64,000 bases of DNA from Phytopythium helicoides (taxonomy: Eukaryota; Oomycota; Peronosporomycetes; Pythiales; Pythiaceae): positions 1,178,001 through 1,242,000 of the forward strand of contig JANFNE010000005.1 of the NCBI GenBank assembly GCA_024867545.1, in the 5' to 3' direction. Numbering within the stretch: position 1 is the first letter of the stretch; each line of letters starts with the position of its first letter. The notes below the pieces were generated by a model. The model did no database searches and was not told where the DNA came from. It saw only the letters and a program-made list of their open reading frames with translations. A program made the translations under genes and the position numbers. Shown here piece after piece: positions 44,490 through 55,408 of this stretch.

Positions 44490-46577
44490 TCAATTGAACT
44501 CTCTCAAGCTAAGCACATTTGATAACAACTCTGTGCGATCGAGCAGGAGCTGTAGTTAGTAATGCAGAATCTAGTTAGCACTATTGGCACGAGATCCGCA
44601 CGTACCAAGAACTCTTCCTCCGTCATGTTGAGCAGATCCTCATCTTCCAGGTAGCCGAGTTTCTTGGGGTGTCCGTTCACGGTCACCTCGACATCGGTAG
44701 CGCTACCTTCCTCGTCGTCGCACAGCTCCCACTCAATATCCTCCAGTTCTTCATCCTCGGCGGTTTCGCCATTCATTTCCGCGTCCCAGCCTTGCTTGTC
44801 TACGCGAACCTCGACCTCTTCGCGACCTCGGTTCTCATCATTGTAGCGCTCAAGTTCAGCCATGTAGGCGCGCTTGAACGCTTCTTGCCTCTGCTCCTCC
44901 GTCATGCCGCTCTGGCTGAGCGGGTCCATGTTCTGGATTTTAACTTCCATCTCGGCTTTAGCCTCTGCTTCAGCCGCAGCGGCGGCTGCTTGCAGGTGTT
45001 TGGCTGCCATGTGTCCACTAATTGAGCTGCCTTGCAAGAACTCGGGGAGTGCTCGAGGAGCCTTGGCTGGTCGGTTCGACTGGTCGTCATCCTACTCACC
45101 ATCCATCCATGAGTCAGAGACCAATAAATAGTGCTTACAAAAGGTAATACGAAGGGCTTTGAACGCACCGGTTTCCGCTTCCTGTCTGCCAGGTACTCGT
45201 CTTCGGGCTGGTCGGCGCCAGCGATATCAACAATAATTTCTTGGTCCTGGGTAGCAAGGAAGCGTTAGAATGATTCCTCTGACAGTGATCTGCATCATCT
45301 CCGAGAGAAGTGTACCTGAGAGCCATATGGATACAGGTACGACTGGCTGTTTTTGCCATCGCCTGGCCGTCCTCCTGGGTTGCCGCCGCCTCCGCCTCCT
45401 CCGCGACCGCCCGCACCTGCGGCGTCTCGAGCTCGAGAGCTATTTCCTCCAATCCCTGCTGCTCTGTTCTCGCTCGGGAGGTTGCTGCAGTTGTGGTAGG
45501 GTTACCATGTTGAGCGAGCATCCCATTTCGAAGCGACCAGTAATGGAGCTGGCACGAACCTTGGTAGGACATGCCCCTCCTTCACGTAGTCGCCGATGCG
45601 CTTGAGGACCTCGTAGATGCCATCGTGCAACCCGGTTTGCTTATTCATTTGGTCTTTGAACTGAGAGAAGTTTTGCACAACGAGTGCGTGATTAGTAGTC
45701 GCCCAATGCAAGTCATTCAATTCCGATCCGCAGTGTACCTTGCGTTGTAGTTGCTGAATCTTCTCCAGGCGATCGTTGTTGTCGCACTGTATGCACCCTC
45801 GACAGTATGAGCACAAAGTTCACGGGCTGCTCGATGAATTCAAATTGTCGTGTACCTCTACGAGCGGCTCGTTGCAATGACCACAATGGAACTGGAACTG
45901 GCCGGGCATGAGTAGTCGCTGCACCTCGAGCGCGGTGTACTCGCGCCCACAGTCCGGGTCCTTGCATTGGAATGTCTGGCGCTCGATCTCAAGCTGCTCG
46001 CTGTCCTTGAGCTGCTCGTGCATGAGGTACAAGCGATACTGCACGACGTCCACGAAGTACTTGTAGTCGATGTACCAGTAGGAGGTGGACGAGCTGCCGC
46101 CGAGTCGCTTGTCGTTCAAGACCTCCCTTCGGTCGTACAAGGCAGCAACCACGGTCAGCATACCTCCGTCAGGGCAGTCGCAGGCGCCACTGGCGCGACG
46201 TACTCGCAGACGAGGTTGTCCTGGTGGAGCTCGTTCATGATCTTGCGCACCTGGCGCGTCTGCAGGTTGACGGCGTTGCCCATGTCGTCATCCTGGGTCG
46301 AGAGCAGTCCGCCGGTCAGCCGTGCGCCGCTCCGCCTCCCCCTAGAGACGCCGCACCTTGAGGAACTTTTCGCGGATGAGCGCGCTCAGCACGACCACGT
46401 GCTCGTCCGCGTAGAAGGCGCTGCGGCGGCCGCGACGCGGGCCCACGAGAGCAAAGCGAGGCGTCAGAAGAGCGAGACGCGCGGGGAACGCGCCCAGCGG
46501 AGCGGGCGGAGGCGCGGGGCCGCGCGGCGCACGCACCGGCCCACGAGGTTGACGAGCTTCTCAACCAGCCCGGCCAT
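44490..46577 (-). CDS. GTF2E1: Transcription initiation factor IIE subunit alpha
   Basis: Multi-exon gene beginning MAGLVEKLVNLVGR and RAFYADEHVVVLSALIREK, the TFIIE-alpha winged-helix (compare VVRGFY...EHALALDILIR). RQVRKIMNELHQDNLVCEYV and SYWYIDYKYFVDVVQYRL follow. A zinc ribbon is seen as CKDPDCGREYTALEVQRLL with FHCGHCNEPL. The C-terminal part is Gly-rich, then Glu/Asp-rich (DEELEDIEWELCDDEEGSATD), like the acidic region that binds TFIIH. TFIIE-alpha recruits TFIIH to the RNA polymerase II preinitiation complex. The intron after ATALTE is only about 41 nt. The last exon (stop at 44490) is inferred. Confidence 0.9.
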
Positions 46578-47011
46578 GCCGAGCGCCGGTTTGGTGTCCA
46601 AAAAAATACTGAATTTCCCACCAAGGCAGAGTGCCGAGCTTGCGCAGGTTTCGCTGCCTGGTGCTCCTCGCCGCCTCAGGTTGGAGCTCCGTGCTGCGAA
46701 TCGCAGCCTGCGATACTACTTCATTCGTCGAGGAAAGATCCGATGCGAAGTGCTGCTGCCTTCACTTGCTACGAATGGTGTTTCCGGTCAGGACGCGTTG
46801 GTAGGGAACAAGTATTTGAAAGTCCCAAGCAACATGGTCATTCATACTTGCCGGGAAAAGTTTGGTCCCTTCCGCAAGATCTACGCTTACACTGATTGCC
46901 GCTATCAACCCGTTCAACGAGTCCTTGAGGCACCTCCGCTCCCATAGCTTTGCGTAGCTCTGAGGAACATGACTGTCCGCCTTCCAGGCAACGTTCGCTC
47001 TCTTGAGATCG
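46578..47011. other. Gap between TFIIE-alpha start and NagB end
   Basis: About 430 bases, likely holding the TFIIE-alpha promoter and the NagB 3' untranslated region. Overlapping ORFs here are shadows. Confidence 0.5.
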
Positions 47012-48105
47012 TCAAGCCATGCCGGGGCCGACATTGCCGAGCATTTTGGCGTGCGTCTCGCGCAGCCCTTTGAAGTACTTGACGGTCTTGACGCGCAACT
47101 CCATGGTAGCATCCTCATCACAGACTGTGGATCAACTCAGTGAGCACACATGAAGACATCCAACCACCCATCAGGCCGACCCACCAATGCAGGACTTTTG
47201 GTGCAGCTGCACCATCGACACGGTCCACATGTGGTTGACGCCCTCCTCCACGACCTTGTAGAGCGCGTAGGCTTTGGCGATACCCGTGATGATGACCACG
47301 ACCTCGCGCGCATCCATGACGGTTCCCACACCTACAGTCAATGCCATGGTCGGCACCTTGCGCACATCGTTGCCGAAGAACCGCGAATTGGCCACCACTG
47401 TGTCATACGCCTGCAACGGTCCAGTTAGAGGGCTCAAATGCTTCCACGCAGTATGAAACAACCGATCTCCACCAGAGTCTTGACACGTGTGCGGGACGTG
47501 AGTGACGACCCGGGCTCGTTGAAGGCGATGTGGCCGTCGGGGCCGATGCCGCCGAGGAACAGCTCGATGCCGCCCACGGCCGCGATCTTGCGCTCGTACT
47601 GCGATCTCATGAGATACGTTGGGTATCGATCCAAACAGGGCGAGCAGTAGCAAGCCAGGTCCTACCTCAGCACACTCAGCCTCGAGGTCGGACGCGTTCC
47701 CATCCAGGATATGCACGTTCTCGCGTCTGCTCGCGAGCGCAATTCACGTGGTGGTGAGCCTTCTTGGTGGGCCAAATGCTCGCAGAGAAGCGCCAAGGAG
47801 CCGCACTTGATGTCGACGTGCTGGAAGAGGTTGGTCCACATGAACGAGTGGTAGCTCTCCGGGTGCGTCTGCGGGAGCCCGACGTACTCGTCCATGTTGA
47901 ACGTCACGACGTGCTCGAAGCTGAGCGAGCCTGCCTGGTGGAACTCGATGAGCTTCCTGTACGTGAGCAGCGGCGAGTTGCCCGTGGGCAGTCCGAGCAC
48001 GAACGGCCGCTCGGCCGTCGGCGCGAAGTCGGTGATGCGCTTGCGGATGTACGAGGCCACCCACACGCCCACGCCCTCCTGTGTCTCCTCAATGATCAGC
48101 CGCAT
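47012..48105 (-). CDS. NAGB: Glucosamine-6-phosphate deaminase (NagB/GNPDA)
   Basis: The start at 48105 gives [20 protein letters not shown], aligned with the usual family start. The conserved segments are [116 protein letters not shown] and, after the last intron, [20 protein letters not shown]. This is the complete enzyme with at least five exons. It converts glucosamine-6-phosphate to fructose-6-phosphate and ammonia. It is divergent from NagA, 189 bp apart. A longer N-terminus from 48204 is possible. Confidence 0.95.
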
Positions 48106-48294
48106 GCTGCTGGCGTCGACTGCTGCGAGGATCTCCGATCCGACTGTGGGCAGCTGGCCAAGCGACGCGCCACACATGTCACTGACGGCCCGCGCCAAAG
48201 CCATGAAGCTTAGCTCAGCTCGTCATGGAGGCGGAGAGACTCACTTCCCAATCATCGAGCCAAGCAGCAGTCGAGCAGTCGAGCTCCAGTCGCC
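48106..48294. promoter_or_regulatory. Shared divergent promoter of NagB and NagA
   Basis: 189 bases separate the two start codons, so one region must supply both promoters. No specific element was recognised. Confidence 0.5.
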
Positions 48295-49574
48295 ATGAGC
48301 GTGCTCAAGGTCACCAACGTGCGCGTGCTGCGCGGCGGGAGACTCGTGAGCGAGGATCTGTGGGTGGCGGAAGGCAAGGTCATCGACCCGGAGACGCGCT
48401 TCTGGGCGGCCGCGAGTGACGTGGAGCACGCGCCGAGCCGCGTGGTGGACGGCCGCGGAGGCATCGTGGCTCCGGGCTTCATCGACGTCCAGATCAACGG
48501 CGCGTTCGGCTTTGACTTCTCCGAGGCGGACATCACCGAGCAGCAGATCATGACCGTGGCGCACCAACTGCTGGCTGGCGGCGTCACGGGCTTCTGCCCC
48601 ACACTCGTATCGTCCAGACCGGAGCTCTACAAAGACGTCATGTCCGTCTTTCGGCGTGCCATGCGGTCGCAAGAGAGCCAAGAGGGGCAACCCGGAGCAC
48701 GCATCTTCGGCATGCACCTTGAGGGGCCGTTTATCAACCCCGAGCGCCGAGGAGCTCACGACGAAGATGTGCTCCAAGTGCCAAAAGAAGGTCTCAAGTC
48801 ACTCGTCGAGTGCTATGGCGGCTCGCTCGAGGATGTTGCGATCGTGACTCTTGCGCCCGAGTTGGAAGGAGCAATGAGTGCCATCAAGGGTCTCAAGGAA
48901 CGCGGTATCGTCGCCAGCGCTGGTCACTCGATCGCCAACATCAAAGTAGCCGTGCAAGCTGTCGAGAACGGGGTCACCATGCTGACGTGAGTGGGTTTGG
49001 CTGGTTGGATTGTTGAGGCAGTTCGGCGGCTAACGCGTAGTTTTGCTCGAGCAGTCACATTTTCAACGCCATGGGTCCTTTTCACCACCGAGACCCAGGA
49101 CTCATTGGTCTCTTGGGGATCAATACCCGCCGCCCGTACTACGGGATGATCTTGGATGGTATCCACTCCCATCCGACATCGACTCGGATCATCGAGCGGT
49201 GTCATCCTGATGGTCTCTTGCTTGTCACGGATGCTATTGCTGGCATGGGTCTTCCACCGGGAACATACGAGCTTGCTGGTCAACAAATGGACGTAAAGGA
49301 CACCGCGGCGTACATTTCAGGGACAAACACCCTCGCCGGCAGCATCGTTACTATGGCAGCTTGTGTCCAAAAACTGATGGAGTACACTGGCTGCGCGGTA
49401 GAGCAGGCGCTTGAGGCAGCATCGAGCCACCCGGCCCAGGTTCTCGGTGGAGAAATCGCCAAGCACAAGGGGTCGCTCGAGTTTGGCGCGGACGCAGACT
49501 TTGTGCTCTTGAACGACAAGCTAGATGTCGTTCAGACGTACATTGGTGGTCAACTCGTGTTTGAGAGGGCTTGA
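48295..49574 (+). CDS. NAGA: N-acetylglucosamine-6-phosphate deacetylase (NagA)
   Basis: Two exons (48295-48986, 49055-49574) encode 403 residues. The amidohydrolase barrel shows PGFIDVQINGAFGFDF, GGVTGFCPTLVSS, GMHLEGPFINPERRGAHD (metal-binding Glu), SAGHSIAN (His), and, after the intron, THIFNAMGPFHHRDPG (His), HSHPTSTRI, LVTDAIAGMGLPPG (catalytic Asp) and ISGTNTLAGSI. It removes acetate from GlcNAc-6-phosphate, feeding NagB next door. In an organism that makes or degrades chitin/GlcNAc polymers this is a salvage or catabolic pair. Confidence 0.96.
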
Positions 49575-49635
49575 GAGAGACGTTTCATAAAGTTTATTGT
49601 TGTTATAGCTCTCACGCCCAACCACTACTGCAATC

Positions 49636-51416
49636 CTACCAGATGAAGTGCTGCAGATCGGCTTCATCGCCCTGGTCAATCTTGCTCTCGTCCTCTGTTT
49701 GCGTCAAATGACGCTCCGGCTGGGAGCGCCACATGACCTGCCGACCTTTACGCTTCTTGGGAGCCTGCATGCTTCGCTCCATCGACTTTTTCATGCGCTC
49801 CTCGTACATTTTTTGCTGCTGTGAGATGCGTTCTTGGCGTACGCGCTCGCGTCGCTCCTTCTCTTTTTCCTTCTCAGCCTTTGCTACGTACTCTTCTGGC
49901 ATTTGGTCGATCGCACTCAACAGATCTTCAAGCCGCGCCTCCAAGTCGGTCAGCATGTAGAGCGTCGACGAATTAGTTTCAGCGTCAAAGCCGCAACGCT
50001 TATATACTTCTAGAACACGATCCTGGAGCTCCTTTAGCATTCGCTCTTGTGCGTTTTCACCGCTTCCACCAAATGATCGCTGACGGAGCTGACTTGCTTT
50101 GCCTTCTTCCTGATTGATCTGCTGCTGTAATGAATCGATATTTGTCTTGAGTGCCTGCGTTTTTCGGTCCATGTTCTTCTTAGTTTCGCGGTAGGTTTGC
50201 TTGAGTTCTTCAAGGGTCTGCTCTGTCTCCTGGCTGTTCTGGATCAAAAAGAGATTGCTTTCTTCTAGAGCAGTAAAGATGTCTAATAGCTGTTGTGGGT
50301 TTTGAAAGTACATTGGGATCTCTTCTCCACTGCTAGTCAAAGGCATGCTGTCAAGGTTCGGCATCGGCGGGATGTTCGCTTCGCGAGTACGAATGGGCTT
50401 GTCTGGGTTTTTCTTCTTGGCAGCCGCTTTATTCGTTGCCGCTTCTTTTTCAGGCTTGTCACGCTCCAATCTCTCTCGCTCCTCGATTTCCGCCATAGCT
50501 TTTGCTCTTTGAGCCTCCCATTCAGCTATGAGTTTGTCCTTTCTCTTTTGAAGGCGCTGAAGTTGTCGCTGACGCTTTTTCTCCTTTTGTTCCGCCTCGT
50601 ACTCGGGAGGCGTGAGCTCATCCAGAAACGCTTTGTACTGGAGGCAGTCCTGCAATTGCTCTGTAAGCTTCGACATATCACTTTGGACAAGCTGGATCTG
50701 CTGGTTAAGTTTCTTGATTTCTTGCACCTTGTCCGCTTTCGCCTTGGTCTCTTTCTCGGCACGCTTGATAGCTTCGTGCGCCTTCTTGTCATTCTCCTTG
50801 AGAAACGTGTCAAAGCGCACCGCATCTTCTTCTAGCATCAACTCGCTTTTCTTCAGCGCCTCTTCTTTGAGCTGCGCCTTCTCCTCGAGTTTGCGAATTT
50901 CTTCTCGCTTAGTGTCCAGCGACATTTGCACGAGGAACATTTCGCGTTTCTTGGCTATGAAGTCGGCCATATTCTCTTTCTCGCGAAGTCGGTCGTTTGA
51001 GATAGCTGCGGTGGCTGCAGCGACTAGCCCGCGGGTTTGTCGTGACTGCGAAGTCGTATACCCGTCGAGTCCAGTCGGCTGAGACGCATGTGGAGGTTAG
51101 TTCGCGTTCGTGAGTTTTGCTGCATGAGTGCTTGACTACTCACGGGATCTTCGGCACGAAAGCGGCGGATGTTGCCAATCTTGGATGACGCTGTTCCCTT
51201 CTCATAGATTTTCAAACTCGCACTGTTGCGCTTCTCCTGAACAAGGTAGCATTAGGGACCAGAATGGAGGCCATTCTCTAAGCATGTCGAGCAGACTACC
51301 TCGTCTTTGCGCTGTTTCTCCGTTTCACGCATCCGAAACACCTCTTCATCCGACGGAAGCGTGAACGGATTCGATTCAGGCCCAGCATGGTCTAGTGTGG
51401 TCGATGGATATCCCAT
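49636..51416 (-). CDS. CFAP100: Cilia- and flagella-associated protein 100 (CFAP100/CCDC37-like)
   Basis: Exons 51300-51416, 51144-51236 and 49636-51078 encode about 550 residues. The N-terminus has NPFTLPSDEEVFRMRETEKQ, then the DUF4200 coiled coil around DFIAKKREMFLVQMSLDTK and REEIRKLEEKAQLKEEALK. A long Lys/Glu/Arg coiled coil continues to the end. DUF4200 with this KKREMFLVQM motif is typical of CFAP100, part of the modifier-of-inner-arm (MIA) complex regulating axonemal inner dynein. This fits flagellated zoospores. An additional 5' exon from ATG 51487 (MEKNRRMLSGEQ) looks coding but is out of phase by one base. Confidence 0.88.
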
Positions 51417-51649
51417 CAGTTGATTGTCCTTTTCATCAATGTGAACCGCTGTTGCTCACCGGAAAGCATGCGTCGATTCTTCTCCATGATCGTGTCAGTG
51501 CTCTCGCTCGCTTGCAAGCGACAGCTCAGCGGGAGTGAGGTCGAGGCAAAACCGCAGGCTCCATCGATCTATTTCTGCCGGCTGGTATCACTTCAACCGT
51601 TCTTCTTGACTTGATACACCAGTCCAAAAAAGCACGGAGTTCTGCCATG

Positions 51650-52740
51650 ATGCACGAGATCCCCGAGGAGCTGGCATCGTCGCCTTCCAGCACCTCGCAG
51701 CCGCCTGCGCGCGCGACTGCGGCCAGGGGCATGGTCTTCTACCGCCGGCCGGACCTCTCGGGACACCAGCTGCTCTTCCAGCGTCCGCGTGGCGCGCAAA
51801 TCGGCGACAGCTCGCGCTCCCACGCGCCGCCGGCGCAGCTCGTGGCGCTCGACGGGCAGTCAAAGCTCGGCCTCCCGCTGCACTCACACCAGAGCAGAGA
51901 GCACAGAGAGCGCCAGGAGGCGACGTCGGCGGAGAGCGGACGCGCCATGCCCGAGCGCCTGCCGCGGGTGCGCCGGTACGCTAGGGATGCCGCAGGCTAG
52001 AGGTGGAACTGAGCTTTCCCATGGCTGCAGCTGCTGGTCGCGACCAATCCGCTGGACGACGAGGCAAGCAAGCTGCGGTTGCGCAGGCTGCAGGTGAGAG
52101 TGCCATGAGTGCTGTCGCTAGGGGCAGTGTGGGTTTTCTTAAGGTGAAGTCGATGCAGATCAACGTGCTGATCGCCGCAGCTATCAATCTCCTTGCGACG
52201 GTCGCGATGCTCACACCGACTGATCGAGGTCCAGTGCTCAATCTACGGTGTTGTCCACTTGCCCAGCAAACGCGCATCGCTCACTTTCTACTACTCGCGC
52301 AGCGGCGTGGTTTCACGTAGACTCGTTCACGTCGATCGTCGGGTCTACAAACATCAACCGCGTGCGCGCTGTTCGCGACAAGCTGCTCGTGATCGCGGCG
52401 ACGAGCAACATGTTCTTCGTCGTATCGGCGATGCTGAAGCGTGACTTGATGCTCACGGTTTACATTCTCGGTGCGAACCCAGCGATATTTGTATCGGGGA
52501 GCATTCAACCTCACAATCTAAACTCCTCCACACGCAGGGCTAGTCGTAGGTGATATTTGGACGATAGTGCTGCTGATGCCTCACGCCTTCTTTGTGCTGC
52601 GGATTCTACTGGACATGGTGCTCGTTGCACTCGCTCTAGAAGTCCGGTCCAACTTGGTGGGCGGATCTATTCTCTTTTGGGTTCGAATTTGCGGATGTCG
52701 TCTAATGAACAGTGTGCCTATGGCTTGTGTAGGAGTATAC
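51650..52740 (+). CDS. Doubtful multi-exon membrane protein
   Basis: Several pieces look coding on the plus strand: a Gln/Arg/Ser-rich piece from about 51650, WLQLLVATNPLDDEASKLRL before a donor near 52102, then NINRVRAVRDKLLVIAATSN with MLTVYILGANPAIF (52250-52495), and IWTIVLLMPHAFFVLRILL with DMVLVALALE (about 52554-52650). The last two contain membrane-spanning helices. I could not join them in a single phase, so splice sites are missed or indels are present. No family was recognised. Confidence 0.3.
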
Positions 52741-52784
52741 ATGGTTCCTCACCGGTTTCCACCGGCTGCGGCACTAGGAGCGAA

Positions 52785-54814
52785 TCACACGTCGATGGAC
52801 TCCTTGCAGGAAATGCACTCGCTGCTCAGGTCGAAGCGCTGCTCCTTCCATCCATACTGCGTCGGCGTCAGCTTCACGACCACGTGCTGAGGGAATTCTC
52901 CAGCACCATCTTCGAGTCGTTGCCCAAGCAGATAGCAGTACAGCACCTGTGAAAACATAAATAATGAGAAAGTAGCTAGCCAGTGAGCGATAAATTCCGG
53001 GGGACAAGATGTCTTCACCACCAACCTCCAAGTTCAAAAGGTGCGAGACGACTAGTGTCGGCTTCCGCTGACGTTCGAGCTCCACTACAAACGATGACAA
53101 GCGCTACAAAAAGAGATTAGACCGTCGAAAAGCAAGGCAGGGTGTACGAGTAAAAATCGTTTACTCACCCGGACGAGATCCCCCACCGATTCGCCACCAT
53201 GGTCGCGATATGTGAATGGGTCCAGACTGCATTCGTTCAGCTGCTCTGTGATTTCGTGACGAATGTCCCGGAGCGACATATGGGCGTACGCTCCTACAAA
53301 CATCGATTAGAGCTGGGAGAGCAATAGCCGTAAATGTTTATAGATGATCGTAGCACCTGTGTCGACATTGTTAAGAGCGCTCATAGGGCAGTAGTCGGCT
53401 CCCAAGTGAGCGATAGTCTGGAGCGCTCGAGGGTTGGTGCTACAAAGATGAATCAAAAACGAACCTGTTCAGCACACCCCAATCAACCCCAATGAAAGGG
53501 TGTTGAGAGTCCCTACCAGGTGTAGACGCGAAGACCGCCAAGACTATGTGCACCTTCCTTAGTGGCTTGACCTGAGCCAGCAAGCTCCTGTACGAAAAGT
53601 TCTCGAAGATGGCGAGCAAAGCGCTCGCCGATTGTGCTCAGTTTTGACGGTGGAGAGCGGCTACGAGGCGAGCCTCGTTCACCACTAGGAGAGAGCAGTG
53701 ACTCGATAAACTCGGAATGGCCCGGGCGGCAAAGATAAATAGGGCGGTCACTGTCCCTTCAGTTAGTTCCCGCAAGTGGTGCCTATTGACTATGAAAGTG
53801 CGCAAATCCACTTACACGATGTGAATGCTCATCAAGAACGGTGTGAGCAGGTGAGCTACGTTCCCGTAGATCCGGTTACAGACGACTTTCGACTGCATGT
53901 TGATGAGCTTGATATAGCTGAGCTCATCGTCGTCAATCGTCTCGTAAACGCTTTCGTAGTTCTGAATGCGCTTCCTGACGGGGAAATCGTCAGCCAACAT
54001 TTAGATTTCACACACCGTAGTGTATCTGCCATCTACGTACTTAAGATCGATCAGAGCGGCGTCCACTGGCATGTCCTTGTAATCCGGTGAATTCGTCACC
54101 TTCTCCATAAAGTTGGTCTCTAGAACCTGTACGATTACATGTCGAGCAAGGTAAGCGAGCATATGTGTGAGCTGCTTCGACCTGGAGGCTCGCTGGCATT
54201 GTGAGTAGGCACGTACCCTTCGGTCATCGCAAATGCTCTCGATAAACACGATCTGAACTTCTGCAGCGTGACCGCGGCAGTACTCCTGCACTTGCAGTCG
54301 TCGATGGCGCGTGGTGTTGGTGGCATCAAAGATGGCTACTTCTCCCCCAGAAGCTGCATGAGTTTGTCGATTTGTGAGTCATCCGATCATAAGATTTGTG
54401 AAAGATGGTGTCGCGCACCGAGCCAGTCGAGTGCGGCGTCTAGCACCTGGAACGCGAGCTCTTCGCGCTGCTGTTTCGCCTGGGCGTTGTTGGCGTCGAA
54501 GAACTCGAAGCTGTGCTTTTCGGTCGAGAGCCGCCGACGCAGCGACCCGACGTTGAAGATATCGGCCTTGACGCCGATCCTGCAAGGGTCCATCAGCTAT
54601 GACTGCAAGGTGATGGTCGGACCGTCACGTACCACGAGAGAAAGTTGGTGACCTTGTGTGAGATGAAGGACTTGCCCCTACAGTAGTACGGCTCGCGTCA
54701 CTCCCCCGGCGCGTCTATCCGCGCATATCCGTCCGTCCGTCCGTACCTCGCGGGTAGCCCCACCATGACGAGCAGCACCTTCTCGTCATTAAACACCTCG
54801 CGGCCAGTCGCCAT
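52785..54814 (-). CDS. PFKFB: 6-phosphofructo-2-kinase/fructose-2,6-bisphosphatase with altered phosphatase site
   Basis: The kinase half is intact: VLLVMVGLPARGKSFISHK (Walker A GKS) split by an intron, FNVGSLRRRL, FFDANNAQAKQQREE, AIFDATNTTRHRR-like sequence, VQIVFIESICDD, SPDYKDMPVDAALIDL and YETIDDDELSYIKLIN. The phosphatase half then reads IYLCRPGHSEF where the family has RHGES (Pro codon at 53723-53725). It continues GLRVYT, NPRALQTI, ALNNVDTGAYAHMSLRDI (family: AGVCEEMTYEEI), GGESVGDLVR, FVVELERQRKPTLVVSHLSTL and VVKLTPTQYGW. The phospho-acceptor His is replaced and the catalytic Glu is not in place, so the protein probably acts only as a kinase making fructose-2,6-bisphosphate. That signal controls glycolysis, often via PPi-PFK in such lineages (inference). 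Confidence 0.93.
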
Positions 54815-55408
54815 GGCGCGCCGAGGCAGCCAAAAACGCTCTGGCGCGTCGCGTTCGTGCGCGCTGGGAGCGCTGGTGGGAGGGCCGCGCTATTCCTGCG
54901 CCTGGGGGTTTTGCGCCGTCACGAGATTCGCCGGGCGAGCGTTTCGCGCGTCCACTGGGCTCCATGCGGCAGTGGGATCATCCCCCGCGGGGGCTCCGCG
55001 CAGAGAGCGCCGTAAAAAACCCTCGCGTCCGCCGTGGCATCGCGGCGCGCCATCTCGGTATCGGCGGAACCGCAAAGTGCAGGTGCACCCGCCTGTCTGT
55101 GCCACACCGCGCCACATTGTGTCGTCCGATTGGCGCGGTGGCGCGAAGGTCGCGCATAAGGAGGCGACGCGAGCGCGGCGCTGATTGGCCCGCGCGCCAG
55201 AAAGGGGGACGCCGACTGGCGCCCACTATGCGCGGCGCTTGACTCGCGCCCACTATGCCGCGCGGCGAGAGAGGAGGAAGAACCGCCTACATTTGCCGCT
55301 TGTTCGGCGGCAGCGCAGCACCCGCCCGCCCCGCCCCGCCGCCCCGCGCAGCGAGCGGCCGAGCAGCGAGCGACCAGCCGAGCCAGCGCCGCCCCGCGAC
55401 CGCGCAGC
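54815..55408. other. GC-rich divergent gap upstream of the PDZ gene
   Basis: About 590 bases with overlapping low-complexity ORFs in all frames and no supported gene. It holds reverse CCAAT boxes (ATTGG near 55130 and 55184) and short GC-rich direct repeats with CACTATG(C)CG(CG) near 55224 and 55251. It must contain the promoters of PFKFB and the PDZ gene. Confidence 0.5.
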
